A DNA stretch of 64,000 nucleotides, from NCBI GenBank assembly GCA_029561345.1, contig JAKQJC010000046.1, positions 1-64,000 on the forward strand, in the 5' to 3' direction. Source of the stretch: Chloroflexota bacterium (GTDB lineage Bacteria > Chloroflexota > Anaerolineae > Anaerolineales > Anaerolineaceae). Shown here piece by piece: positions 50,179-60,542 of the stretch. The notes beneath the pieces were generated by a model, which was not told the origin of the DNA, searched no databases, and saw nothing but the letters and a program-made list of their open reading frames with translations. The translations under genes were made by a program, and so were the position numbers. Each line of letters starts with the position of its first letter. The first letter of the stretch is position 1.

Positions 50179-51328
50179 AGCAGATTGTCTCCCATCCATT
50201 GTAGGCAAACGTGCGCAGGCGAAATCGGTAATCTGGATTGAAAGATGAAATAAGGGATGGAATGGTCCAGAGGTGATCCTGAACATGATAGAGACAGATA
50301 ATCAGGCGTGGTTTGCAGCGGCGAATGATTTTTTCGGCACCTTGCAATGCCATCATCTCTGCGCCTTCAATATCCATTTTGATGAGGGTTGGCGAAAATT
50401 CAGAGAGGATTTCATCCAGGGGAACACAGGTTACTTCCAAAGAGCCTTCACCCAATCCGGAAGACAAACCAGCATCAGAAAAGAAATGGGCGGTTTCTCG
50501 TTTGTTGCTGAGTGCATAAGGAAATATGGAAATTTTTTTCTGATCTTTGGCTGATATCGACTGATGATAATGATTAAGTGCAAGCAAATTTTGTGGATCG
50601 GGTTCAAAAGCATAGATATGTTTGTAAGGAACCGCACGGCGCCAGGTCATAAAGTTGCGGATGGTATCTCCATCAAAAGCCCCTGCATCTACAAAAATTT
50701 CGTTTTCTACAGGTAAGATCACATCAGGGGTAAACGGTTGAGTGGATGCATCAGAAGGGGGTTTAAGTCCATCGAAATCGCCCAGTAATCGAAAACGAAG
50801 TTGATCCAAAAATTCTTGTTGCGAATCAGGTTCCTGCCATAGAGGGAGAATTTCCCGGATTTTATTTGTTGCTTCCAGTACCTGATGTGGTAAAGCGAGG
50901 TCGTAATAAGGTAAAAATTGATCAGGATATTTCCAATAGAGGGGTAAAAAGGAAACAGCACATTGAGCGCCTTGATTGCGAAGAGATTGAATAAGATCAC
51001 TGTGGCGAGTACGGCCCTGCGCTCCCCAGACGGTTACCACAAAAACAGCGGTCTGGCTGTACCGGGCGCAGGCATCTTTCACTGAAAACACAGGCAGTCC
51101 ATCCACTTCGCAGCCCAACAGAGAAGGATTATTGTCAGCAAAAGCCAGGGGAAAAATATGAAGTTTTCGTAAACCAGCCAGGGTGCGCCGCCCCAAGCCG
51201 CCAGCTCCGAATAACACCATCTCCTGAAAACCAGCAGTTAATTCATCAAAACGGGAATGCTCCCAATTTGTGATGGTGTCAGATGGGATTGCTAACAGTG
51301 ATTCAACCTCATCAAGAAAATGCCGCAT
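50168..51328 (-). CDS. FkbM family methyltransferase with N-terminal Rossmann-like domain
   Basis: A 386-residue protein. Residues about 35-140 contain MVLFGAGGLGRRTLAGLRKL and AFADNNPSLLGCEVDGLPVF, a small nucleotide-binding-type domain similar to the C-terminal part of the preceding-frame neighbour methyltransferase. Residues 200-386 form the FkbM domain (EIFVDAGAFDGDTIRNFM, IYAFEPDPQNL, LIKMDIEGAEMMALQGA, PRLIICLYH). FkbM proteins O-methylate sugars in glycans or natural products. The ATG at 51328 comes three bases after the TPP enzyme's stop. Probably methylates a residue of the surface polymer. Confidence 0.85.
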   Translation of the reverse strand: MRHFLDEVESLLAIPSDTITNWEHSRFDELTAGFQEMVLFGAGGLGRRTLAGLRKLHIFPLAFADNNPSLLGCEVDGLPVFSVKDACARYSQTAVFVVTVWGAQGRTRHSDLIQSLRNQGAQCAVSFLPLYWKYPDQFLPYYDLALPHQVLEATNKIREILPLWQEPDSQQEFLDQLRFRLLGDFDGLKPPSDASTQPFTPDVILPVENEIFVDAGAFDGDTIRNFMTWRRAVPYKHIYAFEPDPQNLLALNHYHQSISAKDQKKISIFPYALSNKRETAHFFSDAGLSSGLGEGSLEVTCVPLDEILSEFSPTLIKMDIEGAEMMALQGAEKIIRRCKPRLIICLYHVQDHLWTIPSLISSFNPDYRFRLRTFAYNGWETICYAE

Positions 51329-51331
51329 GTT

Positions 51332-53128
51332 CTAATCCTCTAATAACGGCACAATCATATTAGCGCGCAGTTCATCCCGGTCAAGGAAGGGGGCGAGATC
51401 TTCCATGGGCCTTGAAACCATGCGGCCGTCGGGCATTTGCACGGTGGACAGTGAGGGAACACGGGGTTCATCTGGAACGATGGATACATCACATAGCACC
51501 GGGCCGGGTTGCTCAATCACATGTTTAATTTGCCCTTCCAGGTTGTGCTGGCTGTTGATGCGCAGGGAAGGGATGCCATAGGCCTCGGCCACCCGGCACA
51601 TATCTGGCAGACTGAGGCCGCTGGTGGCATCAGCGCCGACCAGCAGGTTAAAATAGCGCTGTTGGGAAATGCGAATAGATGCATAGCCCTGATTGTTGAG
51701 CACGAAGATCTTCAAGGGCAAATTCAGGCGGTGGATGGTTTCCAATTCCTGTGCATTCAATTGAATGCCGCCATCGGCTTCCACGCAGATGGTGGGCTGG
51801 CGGCCAGAGGCCAGGCAGACGCCCACAGCGGCGGGCAGGCCAAACCCCATGGCACCCAGGCCGCCTGTGTGGATCAGGCGCTGGCTGTTCTTGACCTTGT
51901 AGGAGAGCAGAAAAATTTCAATGCCGGCCCCGGAACTGGCCGTGACCACAATCTGGTTTTCCTTGAGGATTTTTGAAAGGGTGTCAGAAAAAACATAAGT
52001 GCTGACGCGGTCTTCAAGCTGGCGGTACTCCGGCAGAACAACGGGATATTTTTCTTTCCATTGCTGGCAGCGCGCCAGCCAGGCTGAACGGTCGCGAGGG
52101 ATGATTCGGCCGCTTTGGCGGAGAAATTCTCGGATAAAATCGCCGGCATCCACAGGCGCGGGCACATCAATATTCATGCGCATCTTATGGATTTCAGCTG
52201 GGTCCACATCCACCATAATTTTGCGAGCGGCGCGAGCCAGGTTTTCGTGGGCATAGCCTGTTGAACTCATGTCCAGGCGGGCGCCCACACTCATCAGCCA
52301 GTCTGAATTTTGCAGGGCAAAGTTGGCGCCGCGCGGTGCCACAGAGCCGGGCCGGCCAACAAACAGTGGATGATCCTGCGGAAGAAGGTCCATGCCCAAC
52401 CAGGCCAGCAGCACCGGAATCTGGGTGCGCTCCACCAATTCGCGAAACTCTGTTTCAGCGCCTGCCAGGTGAATACCGTTGCCGCCCCAGAGAATGGGGC
52501 GTTCTGCTGCGTTAAGCAGATCAATTGCCGCGGCCACTTTCTTTTCAAGGTCATCTGAATGGGTGGATGGCAATTCATCTGGAGAAAAGCCTTTCATCAG
52601 ATCAGGCTCCACCTGGGCCGCCTGCACATCCATGGGAATATCGAGCCAAACCGGCCCCGGGCGGCCGTGTTGGGCCAGGTAAGCTGCCTTTTCAAGATGG
52701 TAACGGATTTCGGATGGTTCGGTGACCATCACGGCATATTTGGTGATGGGTTTGACCACTGAGACGATATCCACTTCTTGAAAACCAAGCATGCGCGTAC
52801 CAACTGTGGTGTGTAAGTCGGCTCTCTTAACCTGGCCTGAAATGAACATGACAGGAGAAGAATCCAGCCAGGCACCGGCTACCCCGGTCACTGTATTGGT
52901 GCCGCCAGGGCCGGTGGTGACGAGAGCCACACCTAATTTTTTAGTCAGCTTAGCTGCGCCTTCAGCCGCGATGGCGGCGGCCTGTTCATGCAGATTGCAA
53001 ATATATTCCAGGCGTGGTGATTTTCCAAGCGAGTTATTAAGATGCATGGCGCCGCCGCCTGCAACCATAAAGATTTGGCGCACGCCCTGATCAGCAACAA
53101 ATTCGAAAACGTAATCAGATAATTTCAT
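51332..53128 (-). CDS. TPP-dependent carboligase, acetolactate synthase-like (YerE-type candidate)
   Basis: A 598-residue thiamine diphosphate enzyme of the acetolactate synthase family. Residues 1-170 form the pyrimidine domain with the catalytic Glu in NLHEQAAAIAAEGAAKL and TTGPGGTNTVTGVAGAWLDS. A central FAD/DHAP-like domain follows. The pyrophosphate domain has GLGAMGFGLPAAVGV, EADGGIQLNAQELETI and FVLNNQGYASIR, the metal-binding D-G...N-N pattern. It lies among sugar genes with rfbF, rfbG and rfbH upstream, unlike amino acid ALS genes, and no small regulatory subunit gene is adjacent. In Yersinia, YerE adds a two-carbon unit from pyruvate to C4 of CDP-3,6-dideoxy-4-ketohexose; the same job is inferred here. 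Confidence 0.8.
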   Translation of the reverse strand: MKLSDYVFEFVADQGVRQIFMVAGGGAMHLNNSLGKSPRLEYICNLHEQAAAIAAEGAAKLTKKLGVALVTTGPGGTNTVTGVAGAWLDSSPVMFISGQVKRADLHTTVGTRMLGFQEVDIVSVVKPITKYAVMVTEPSEIRYHLEKAAYLAQHGRPGPVWLDIPMDVQAAQVEPDLMKGFSPDELPSTHSDDLEKKVAAAIDLLNAAERPILWGGNGIHLAGAETEFRELVERTQIPVLLAWLGMDLLPQDHPLFVGRPGSVAPRGANFALQNSDWLMSVGARLDMSSTGYAHENLARAARKIMVDVDPAEIHKMRMNIDVPAPVDAGDFIREFLRQSGRIIPRDRSAWLARCQQWKEKYPVVLPEYRQLEDRVSTYVFSDTLSKILKENQIVVTASSGAGIEIFLLSYKVKNSQRLIHTGGLGAMGFGLPAAVGVCLASGRQPTICVEADGGIQLNAQELETIHRLNLPLKIFVLNNQGYASIRISQQRYFNLLVGADATSGLSLPDMCRVAEAYGIPSLRINSQHNLEGQIKHVIEQPGPVLCDVSIVPDEPRVPSLSTVQMPDGRMVSRPMEDLAPFLDRDELRANMIVPLLED

Positions 53129-53137
53129 GATGCCTCA

Positions 53138-54070
53138 TCAATTTTCAAAATTAATGCGTTCTTTTTCAATTACCAATGGACGGTGTTGAATTTGGGTGTA
53201 AATGGCGCCAACATATTCGCCGACAAGTCCAAGAAAGAGGAGTTGAACAGATGAGAACAGAAACAAGCCAATAACCAGGGGAGCCAGCCCAACAGAAAAT
53301 TGATACCAAAAAACCAGTTTATACACGAAATAAAAAAGGGCAACCAGAATACTGATCCCAGCCGAGATAAACCCCAGAATGGCTGCCAGGCGCAAAGGAA
53401 CTTTGGAGTGATTGGTAATACCCAACATGGCCAGGTCATAAAGGGTGTAGAAGTTGTTTTTGGAAATGCCAAATTTTCGAAGTGGCTGGGTATATTCAAT
53501 CACTGCACGCTCATACCCCAATTCTGCAATCAGGCCGCGGAAGTATGGATAAGGATCGTTGATCTGACGGATGACTTCCACGACTTCACGATCATACAGT
53601 CCAAAACCGGTAAAATTTTCGATCATCTCCACATCGGAAAGTCGTGACAGCGTTTTATAATACAATGTGCGCAGTCCGTAGATCAAGCTTGATTCCTGGC
53701 TGTTGGTTTTGATGCCAACCACTACCTTAAACCCCTTTTCCCAGTTTTTAATAAAATCTGGCAGCAGTTCTGGCGGATCCTGCAGATCAGTACACATGGT
53801 GATGACGGCATCCCCCTTCGTTTGAAAAAAGGCGTGGTAGGGAGAACGCACCTGCCCGAAATTTCGGGTGTTAACAATTATTTTAACGCGCTTATCCTTG
53901 GTCGCCAGTTCTTTTAATCGGGCAACCGTCTGATCTTTTGACGCATTATCAATAAAGATGAATTCAAAATCATACGGAAAGGGTTCAAGCGCCCTGGTTA
54001 TTCGCTCAAAAAGCGGCCCAACATTATTTTCTTCGTTATAACATGGCAGCACAAAAGAGATTAAGGTCAT
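53138..54070 (-). CDS. GT2 family glycosyltransferase, DPM1/GtrB-like
   Basis: A 310-residue membrane-bound transferase. The GT-A domain has SFVLPCYNEENNVGPLFERI, FIFIDNASKDQTVARLKELA, MCTDLQDPPELLPDFIKNW with the D-L-Q-D metal motif, and ENFTGFGLYDREVVEVI. Two C-terminal membrane helices (about residues 220-245 and 258-285) anchor it. Proteins like this attach a sugar from a nucleotide donor to polyprenyl phosphate, supplying the GT-C enzymes in this cluster. The ATG at 54070 has AAAGGAAC upstream and lies one base after the stop of the epimerase gene. The frame open upstream to 54115 is not used. Confidence 0.88.
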   Translation of the reverse strand: MTLISFVLPCYNEENNVGPLFERITRALEPFPYDFEFIFIDNASKDQTVARLKELATKDKRVKIIVNTRNFGQVRSPYHAFFQTKGDAVITMCTDLQDPPELLPDFIKNWEKGFKVVVGIKTNSQESSLIYGLRTLYYKTLSRLSDVEMIENFTGFGLYDREVVEVIRQINDPYPYFRGLIAELGYERAVIEYTQPLRKFGISKNNFYTLYDLAMLGITNHSKVPLRLAAILGFISAGISILVALFYFVYKLVFWYQFSVGLAPLVIGLFLFSSVQLLFLGLVGEYVGAIYTQIQHRPLVIEKERINFEN

Positions 54071-54071
54071 A

Positions 54072-55124
54072 TTAAGTTCCTTTGATGGTTTTGGCCCATT
54101 GAATGGTTTTTTCAATGGCAGTATTCAAATCGATTTTTTGGTTCAATCCCAATTCTGTACGCACTTTTTCGGTTGAAGGAATATAACGTTCTGGCGGTTG
54201 CTTTGGGTTGGGCTGATGGGCGATCTGAACTTCGGGCATTGGCATAAAATGAGAGGCAACCTGATCTGCCACCTGGGCAATTGAATAAACCTCTTCTGAA
54301 CCTATATTATACACCTCATCCGAATTGCCTTCGCGCAAAATTTTCCACAACCAGATGGCCAGCTCACTGGCATATAAATATGACCGTAAAGGGGTCCCAT
54401 CGCCATTAATCTTGATGGGCTGATGGTTCAGACCATCATAGATAAAATTGCCGATGGCAAAATGGGCTTGCAGCGGCAGATAAGGCCCCACAAAAGCAAA
54501 TGGACGGGCGATTACCACATCCAGTCCATATTGATAATGATGTAATGAACAGAGCAGTTCTGCAGCGCGTTTGCTTTCCGCGTAAGCAGCGTATTGATTG
54601 AGTGGGTAAGGCCCCCCAGCATATGTTTCAGGGATGCGCGGCAGATCGGGCGGCTGTCGGCCGTACACGGCGCCGGAGCTGATGAAAAGCATGCGCGCAT
54701 TTTTCTGCCTGAGGGCTAAATCGATGACGTGTTGTGTACCGGTGAGGGTGGTATTGAAAATGCGTATTGGATTTTCCTGTGTCAGGCGTGTTCCCGTGTC
54801 GGCTGCGGCATGAATGATGGTTGAGAATGGACCATCGGGAAAGGTGAAATCACACACATCGCCGGACCATAAGGTGACCGCATTGTGGTGAGCCAGGTGG
54901 GGAACTCTCTGTGCAAAAAGATCCGGGCGGCGTGTCAACATAGTAATATGTATGTTGAGTTGATACTGATCCACTGCCCAGGTGAGACTTTCGAGCAGCC
55001 AGCAGCCAAAGAAACCTGTGCCGCCAGTGATAAAAAGATTTTGTCCATACCAGTGCTGCCAGAAAGCCGGCCCCGTTTCATCCAGAATAAAATTGAGGTC
55101 ATCAGTGAGTGGGTGCGGTTCCAT
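54072..55124 (-). CDS. NAD-dependent epimerase/dehydratase or reductase (SDR family)
   Basis: A 350-residue extended SDR. It has LFITGGTGFFGCWLLESL (NAD loop), IIHAAADTG near residue 108, SSGAVYGRQ with the catalytic Ser, and YAAYAESKRAAELL with the Tyr-x-x-x-Lys pair. GDGTPLRSYLYASELAIWLW and a C-terminal substrate region follow. In this cluster it could reduce or epimerise the branched or 4-keto sugar, the step done by YerF-like enzymes after YerE, but the substrate is not visible from sequence. The ATG at 55124 is chosen because the protein start matches; it overlaps the upstream gene by 23 bases. An upstream extension to 55184 is rejected. Confidence 0.85.
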   Translation of the reverse strand: MEPHPLTDDLNFILDETGPAFWQHWYGQNLFITGGTGFFGCWLLESLTWAVDQYQLNIHITMLTRRPDLFAQRVPHLAHHNAVTLWSGDVCDFTFPDGPFSTIIHAAADTGTRLTQENPIRIFNTTLTGTQHVIDLALRQKNARMLFISSGAVYGRQPPDLPRIPETYAGGPYPLNQYAAYAESKRAAELLCSLHHYQYGLDVVIARPFAFVGPYLPLQAHFAIGNFIYDGLNHQPIKINGDGTPLRSYLYASELAIWLWKILREGNSDEVYNIGSEEVYSIAQVADQVASHFMPMPEVQIAHQPNPKQPPERYIPSTEKVRTELGLNQKIDLNTAIEKTIQWAKTIKGT

Positions 55125-56694
55125 AATGATTCTCACAAAGAAATATTTTCGTTGGGAGGATATACAAGTAGTTAACCATGCCAATTTCCAGACAACCCAT
55201 AGTGTAAAGCTTCATGCGTTCGATCATATGGGGATTTAATACATTATAATGTTCCTCAGTGGACCAAATGATCCAGGCGCGTTTGTGCGGCACATCCTCG
55301 AGGGCTGCCTGAGGAAAGTCGGGGTATAGTAATTTCACATCTTCAGCGAAGACACGAGGTTCATCAATAACCACATGAGTTTTTTGGGGCAGGTAATATT
55401 TAAACAAAACAGCGCTGGTTCCAGTGGCATGGTAAATGACATCGCCCCGCTGTGTATGAACCTTAAGATAATCAATGATATCGTAGAGATTACCGCCCTG
55501 TGCATCTGATTTCCAGAACGTCAGGCTGAAAAGTAGAGAAGCAGCCCAGCAAAACAAGATCAATTTATGATACCAGCGTGTTTTTGCAGGCACGCCTGAG
55601 AGAGCAAACCAGAGCGCAACTGGCACGGTCAGAGCTGTGAAGGTGCGGTAGATGACGGCATTTTTACCGATCAGGCCGGCAATGGTAAAAAGGCTAAAGG
55701 GGATTATAACCAATAAGGCTGTAAAACGTTCAGATTCATCGGCATTTGCTGGTGGGTGTTGAGGCCAGAGATATAAACCAATATAATTAAAAACGCGCTT
55801 TGCAAAACGGGGACCTTCTGCCATCTGGCGCCGCATATCGTGGAGTATCCAATGAATGGCAGCGAGCAAAGGGGAGAGGATTATATTCAAAGTTAATGCC
55901 GTAATAGCCAGCATCTGCGGCCAGATGGGAATTGACCAGGCAAAAAAGATTTGAAGAATACTATCCAGAATGACTGTGGTGTTTAATTCACCATAAAAAG
56001 GAACCCAGGCTTCCCCCTGGCGGGTGAGGGCCGGCAACCATGGAAGCAAACTGGCCAGAGCCAGACCAAAACACAGAAAGATTTTTTTCCATTCCCTTGG
56101 ATACATCCCCAATGCAAGAACCCCCAGTGAGAATGCATAAATGATGGCTGTATTGTGCGCCCACATCAGAAGGCCAATTGAAGCTGTCAACCCGATCCAT
56201 TTCTTTTGCAGTAACCAGATGATACTGAGCGTATAAAGCATGGTATAGAGCGAATAAACTCTGACATCGCGTGCGACCCAGGCCTGGTAAGGCATTAGAG
56301 CCAGCATGCCGAGGCAAAATATCTTTTGCCGGTAAGATAAATGCAGCATGTTGGTGAGTTTCCAAACCAGAAACAGAGTGATGATGCTGAACATACACGG
56401 CAAAATTCGAACGCTTAGATCGCCCGTGCCCCCAAAACGTGGCATAAACCAGATGAGGATTTCCCAGAGTGGGGGTGATATATTTACTTGCAGTTTTTGA
56501 ATCATCGTAAACAAATCAAAATGGCTGATGGCCACACTGAACACTTCGTTGTACCAGAAGGGAACCTGAAACAAGCCTTGCAGGCGGAAAATAATGCCTG
56601 TAAAAATGATCATAGATAACCAGGGGCGTGAGAAAAGATTATCTTTCAGGCGGTAGTGGTGGATGAGAGAAGTGGATCGGAAATTTTCAAGCAT
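55102..56694 (-). CDS. GT-C type membrane protein (glycosyltransferase-like)
   Basis: A 530-residue protein with about nine membrane helices and a soluble C-terminal part. The first outer loop reads FQVPFWYNEVFSVAISHFD. In GT-C enzymes this site is usually D-E; here it is N-E, which may mean altered activity. Later segments ARDVRVYSLYTM and AHNTAIIYAFSLG are like GT-C proteins of the PMT_2 type. Probably transfers a lipid-linked sugar to the growing glycan. It is lower in G+C than the gene before it, with GGGAGC before the ATG. Confidence 0.72.
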   Translation of the reverse strand: MLENFRSTSLIHHYRLKDNLFSRPWLSMIIFTGIIFRLQGLFQVPFWYNEVFSVAISHFDLFTMIQKLQVNISPPLWEILIWFMPRFGGTGDLSVRILPCMFSIITLFLVWKLTNMLHLSYRQKIFCLGMLALMPYQAWVARDVRVYSLYTMLYTLSIIWLLQKKWIGLTASIGLLMWAHNTAIIYAFSLGVLALGMYPREWKKIFLCFGLALASLLPWLPALTRQGEAWVPFYGELNTTVILDSILQIFFAWSIPIWPQMLAITALTLNIILSPLLAAIHWILHDMRRQMAEGPRFAKRVFNYIGLYLWPQHPPANADESERFTALLVIIPFSLFTIAGLIGKNAVIYRTFTALTVPVALWFALSGVPAKTRWYHKLILFCWAASLLFSLTFWKSDAQGGNLYDIIDYLKVHTQRGDVIYHATGTSAVLFKYYLPQKTHVVIDEPRVFAEDVKLLYPDFPQAALEDVPHKRAWIIWSTEEHYNVLNPHMIERMKLYTMGCLEIGMVNYLYILPTKIFLCENHYGTAPTH

Positions 56695-56742
56695 AAAAAG
56701 CTCCCATTAATGAAATAGGCAATGATGAAAACGAGGGAAAGG

Positions 56743-58281
56743 TCAGGGATTCCTCAGTGGATTTGCATACACTTCCACATTCCCCACCGAGAACACCTGC
56801 TGCCATTCATCTTCCACCTGGGTGATCAGAGGCCGCAAACCGGGGAGAAAATTGGCATTGAATTCGCGGGCCAGTGCATCCAGAATAATATAGCGGGCAT
56901 CCTGGCTCTGGCAGGGATAAGCGATGCGTTCAACCAGCCCTTCAGGCACCAGGCCGGCATCCGCGCCATCACAGGTGAGGGAGATTGACCAGGTGGATTT
57001 GCGATCTGTCTGGACGGCCCAGATGATCTGCGGCGAGGCGATCACCAAATCGCTGCGGGCTGCATGGGCGGAAACGTAATTAGCTGCAGCTTCATAATCG
57101 GCTGGCGGAGCCAGGTAGAGGAATTCTGAACCGGTGAAGAAAGTGTCTTTGTTCCACACAGCCAATGAAATGTCGTTGAGCAGCATCCAGAGCAGGGGGA
57201 AACAGGCCAGCAGGCTGGCCAGAACGGCCGCCAGGCGGGTAAGGCGCCGCCAGGGGAATATTTCCGCGGCCCAGGCGGCAAAAGCTGGCAGGGTTCGCCA
57301 GAAGAAACAGGCAATGCCGAGGGCGGCCAGAGGGAAGATGGGAATCAGGTAGTGCAGGCCGTAGCCGGCAGGGGTGTAGAAGGCCAGCACCGGCAGAAGG
57401 AGGCTGAGGAAGAATAGAATGCTGTTGCGGCGCAGCGGCCCGGCCGGGAGCATGAACAACCCGGCCAGTCCCAGCACCAGCCAGCTTTCGCGGCGAACCC
57501 ACTCTCCGCTGTTGATGATGAGGTTGACCGCCTGGATGAAGGGCGGGGCAGAGGCCTTGTAAGCCTGTATGAAGTGCAGATCAGACCAGGCCTGAGCCGG
57601 GTTGGAAAGGAGGATGGGGGCAAGTAAAAGACAGGGTAAAGTCAACATCAAACCCAGGCCCGGCAGGAACCAGCGCGGTTTTTCGATGAGCAAGATCAGG
57701 GAGAGGGCCAGAACAGCCGTGATCCCTAAAAAATCGGTGGCGAGACTGGCGCCTGCGGCCAGACAGCTGACCACCAGCCAGGTTTTGCCAGAGGGCTGCG
57801 AAAGCTTCAGGCTGCCCAGCAGGGCCAGCAGCACCAGAGGGGCGCTCAGGTTATAGGTGAACCCGAGCCGGCTGTTGGCGGCTGCCCAGGGGAAAATCGC
57901 CAGCAGGGCAGCTGCAGCCAGGGCTTTTGCCGGGCCCAGCGAAGAAACGGCCGCTGCATAAAGCAGCGCCACGCTGACCAGGCCGCATGCAGCACACAGG
58001 GCGCGCAAGGTCCAGATATCAGGACCAAGCAAACGGAAGGCAAAGGTGAGCAGGTATAAAAAGAGCGGCGGCCGCTGGATGAGAAGAGGGGCATCTTGAA
58101 TGGCAAAAATCTGCCAGCGTCCTTCCAGCAGGTGCTGCCCGAGAACGATGAAGTCGCCTTCATCGGTGAACCAGCCCGGGCTGGTGCGCAAGTTGGCGAA
58201 ACGCAAAAAAGCCGCCAGCAGCAGCACTGCAGCCAGGACCACCCAGGGCCAGAACTTATTGAGCCTGGTCACAGAAATCAT
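56743..58281 (-). CDS. PMT_2/ArnT-like membrane glycosyltransferase
   Basis: A 512-residue GT-C protein with about eleven membrane helices. The first outer loop has [19 protein letters not shown], with the expected Asp-Glu pair, and later [18 protein letters not shown]. The C-terminal domain (about residues 375-512) is soluble and outside the membrane. It should move a sugar from a polyprenyl-phosphate donor to a glycan or lipid. The start at 58281 overlaps the end of rfbH by 26 bases, so translation is coupled. It is the second family member in this cluster besides those at 55.1 and 47.5 kb. Confidence 0.8.
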   Translation of the reverse strand: MISVTRLNKFWPWVVLAAVLLLAAFLRFANLRTSPGWFTDEGDFIVLGQHLLEGRWQIFAIQDAPLLIQRPPLFLYLLTFAFRLLGPDIWTLRALCAACGLVSVALLYAAAVSSLGPAKALAAAALLAIFPWAAANSRLGFTYNLSAPLVLLALLGSLKLSQPSGKTWLVVSCLAAGASLATDFLGITAVLALSLILLIEKPRWFLPGLGLMLTLPCLLLAPILLSNPAQAWSDLHFIQAYKASAPPFIQAVNLIINSGEWVRRESWLVLGLAGLFMLPAGPLRRNSILFFLSLLLPVLAFYTPAGYGLHYLIPIFPLAALGIACFFWRTLPAFAAWAAEIFPWRRLTRLAAVLASLLACFPLLWMLLNDISLAVWNKDTFFTGSEFLYLAPPADYEAAANYVSAHAARSDLVIASPQIIWAVQTDRKSTWSISLTCDGADAGLVPEGLVERIAYPCQSQDARYIILDALAREFNANFLPGLRPLITQVEDEWQQVFSVGNVEVYANPLRNP

Positions 58282-59575
58282 GCAGGCTTTCGATCATGTA
58301 GGCCAGCATCTCATCTGTCAGGCCGGGGTACACCCCCAGCCAGAAGACCTGGTTCATCACGAAATCGGTGTTTTCCAGGCTGCCCGCCACGCGGTAATCG
58401 AGGTTCTGATAAGCCGGCTGGCGGGTGAGGTTGCCGCCAAAAAGCAGACGGGTGCCAATTTTGCGGGCATCGAGGAAGCGCAGCAGGGCCTGGCGGTCGA
58501 AAGGTGCGCTGGCCTGCACGGCCAGCGGGAAGCCAAACCAGCTTGGGTCTGAATTTGGGGTGGCCTGCGGCAGAATAAAGAATTCCTGCAGGTCCTGCAG
58601 CCCATTGAGGAGGGTGTTAAAGTTGCGCTTGCGGGTTTCAATAAAACCAGGCAGTTTGTCGAGCTGGGCCACCCCCACAGCCGCCTGCATATCGGTGGCT
58701 TTGAGGTTGTAGCCGATGTGGGAATAGGTGTATTTGTGGTCGTAGCCGTAGGGCAGGCTGCCGAGCTGCCAGTCGTAGCGTTTGCCGCAGGTGGCATCGT
58801 GGCCGGTTTCGCACCAGCAGTCGCGGCCCCAATCGCGAAACGACTCAACCAGTTTTTTAAGGGCAGGGGAACCGGTCAGCACGCAGCCGCCTTCGCCCAT
58901 GGTCAGGTGGTGGGCGGGGTAGAAGCTGACCGTGGCCAGGTCGCCAAAGGTACCCACCATGCGCCCGTTATAAAGCGCACCGGTGGCATCACAGCAGTCC
59001 TCGATCAGCCAGAGGTGATTCTGGTGGGCGAAGGCGCGCACGGTTTGCAGGTCGAAGGGGTTGCCCAGGGTGTGGGCCAGGATGATGGCGCGGGTGCGCG
59101 GGCTGAGAGCAGCTTCGAGCTGGCTCACATCCACGTTGTAAGTGGGAATATGCACGTCCACAAACACCGGCCTGAGCTGGTTTTGCAGAATGGGGTTGAC
59201 GGTGGTGGGGAAGCCGGCGGCGACGGTGATGACCTCGTCGCCGGGTTTGAGCTGCCGTTCACCAAGTGTGGGCGAGGTGAGGCAGGTGAGGGCCAGCAGG
59301 TTGGCGGATGAGCCTGAATTGACCAGAATGGCATGCCGAAGCCCCCAGAAGGCGGCAAAGCGTTTTTCAAATTCGTGGGCAAAACGGCCGGTGGTCAGCC
59401 AGAAATCCAGGCCCGATTCCACCAGAAGACGCAGCTCATGGGCGTCGAAAACGCGGCCCGAAACCGGCACGGGGCTTTGCCCCGGGATAAACGGCCTGGC
59501 TGGGAAAGCCTCAGCCGTGTAGGCATCCACCAGGGCCAGAATTTGCTGACGGAGGGCATCGGCTTTTTCACTCAT
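58256..59575 (-). CDS. rfbH: CDP-4-keto-6-deoxy-D-glucose 3-dehydrase (E1)
   Basis: This PMP-dependent, [2Fe-2S] enzyme removes the C3 hydroxyl of CDP-4-keto-6-deoxyglucose together with an E3 reductase. The 439-residue protein has a DegT/aminotransferase fold, but the usual PLP Lys is replaced by His222 in [14 protein letters not shown], the hallmark of this dehydrase. Four cysteines (C195, C253, C255 and C263) reproduce the C-x57-C-x-C-x7-C cluster pattern exactly. No E3 gene lies in the window. The ATG at 59575 lies within the last codons of rfbG (8-base overlap). The product would be a 3,6-dideoxy sugar. Confidence 0.93.
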   Translation of the reverse strand: MSEKADALRQQILALVDAYTAEAFPARPFIPGQSPVPVSGRVFDAHELRLLVESGLDFWLTTGRFAHEFEKRFAAFWGLRHAILVNSGSSANLLALTCLTSPTLGERQLKPGDEVITVAAGFPTTVNPILQNQLRPVFVDVHIPTYNVDVSQLEAALSPRTRAIILAHTLGNPFDLQTVRAFAHQNHLWLIEDCCDATGALYNGRMVGTFGDLATVSFYPAHHLTMGEGGCVLTGSPALKKLVESFRDWGRDCWCETGHDATCGKRYDWQLGSLPYGYDHKYTYSHIGYNLKATDMQAAVGVAQLDKLPGFIETRKRNFNTLLNGLQDLQEFFILPQATPNSDPSWFGFPLAVQASAPFDRQALLRFLDARKIGTRLLFGGNLTRQPAYQNLDYRVAGSLENTDFVMNQVFWLGVYPGLTDEMLAYMIESLHDFCDQAQ

Positions 59576-60542
59576 GGGCAAAGAACTCCTGATACCAGGC
59601 GATGGTGCGGCGCAGACCTTCGTCCAGATCGAACAGCGGCTGCCAGTCGAGCAGGCTGCGGGCTTTGGCGGCGCTCAGATATTGGTGGCGGATTTCATTG
59701 CTGGCTTCACAGCGCACGTCGGGTTCCAGCGGCGACTGCATGAGCCCTGAAACGCGCTTCACCAGATCGAGCACAGAAACCTGAATTTCATTGGAAAAAT
59801 TGAAGGCCTCGCCCTTGAGCGCGGGGTTTTGCGCCAGCTTTTCGGCCAGCAACATATAGGCCGCGGCGCCATCTTCCACGTAAAAATAATCGCGGATGTA
59901 GCGGCCATCCGAACGGATCACCGGGCGCTGCCCGCGCACCAGGGAGCGGATGGTGCCGGGGATGATGCGGTTCCAGTTCAGGTCGCCGCCGCCATAAAAA
60001 TTGCCGCAGCGGGTGATGGCCACCGGCAGCCCGTAGGTGACAGCGTAGGTATGGGCGATGAGATCCGCGCACGATTTGCTCACATCGTAAGGATGGTTGC
60101 CCTGCAGCGGGGTGGACTCATCATACGGGAGCTTATCCTGGTCGCCATAGGCTTTATCGGATGAGGCCACCACCACCTGGCGCACTGAGGGAGAGCGGCG
60201 GCAGGCTTCCAGCAAATTCCAGGTGCCCTGAATATTGGTTTCAAAAGTGGAAATGGGATTGCGGTTGGCAATACCCACAATGGCCTGGGCGGCCAGATGA
60301 ATGACGGTGTTGGCTTCATATTCACCCAGCGCGCGTTCCAGCACCTCGCGGTCGCGCACGTCGCCGCGCACCACCTTGACCCGCGACATCAGGTCGTGCT
60401 GGAAAAGTTCACTTTGCGGCACCCAGTCGCGCACCAGGCAGATGACATCTGCGCCGGCATCCAGCAGGCGCTGCACCAGCCAGCTGCCCACCAGTCCGCT
60501 GCCGCCGGTTACAAAAGTTGGACGATCTTGCCAGAAATTCAT
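59568..60542 (-). CDS. rfbG: CDP-glucose 4,6-dehydratase
   Basis: Converts CDP-glucose to CDP-4-keto-6-deoxyglucose with bound NAD. The 324-residue SDR has [55 protein letters not shown] with the catalytic Ser-Asp-Lys, and [18 protein letters not shown] with the Tyr-x-x-x-Lys pair. The chain continues to [18 protein letters not shown]. The ATG at 60542 shares a base with the stop of rfbF (TGATG). Together with rfbF and rfbH it forms the conserved start of CDP-dideoxyhexose pathways. Confidence 0.93.
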   Translation of the reverse strand: MNFWQDRPTFVTGGSGLVGSWLVQRLLDAGADVICLVRDWVPQSELFQHDLMSRVKVVRGDVRDREVLERALGEYEANTVIHLAAQAIVGIANRNPISTFETNIQGTWNLLEACRRSPSVRQVVVASSDKAYGDQDKLPYDESTPLQGNHPYDVSKSCADLIAHTYAVTYGLPVAITRCGNFYGGGDLNWNRIIPGTIRSLVRGQRPVIRSDGRYIRDYFYVEDGAAAYMLLAEKLAQNPALKGEAFNFSNEIQVSVLDLVKRVSGLMQSPLEPDVRCEASNEIRHQYLSAAKARSLLDWQPLFDLDEGLRRTIAWYQEFFAHE

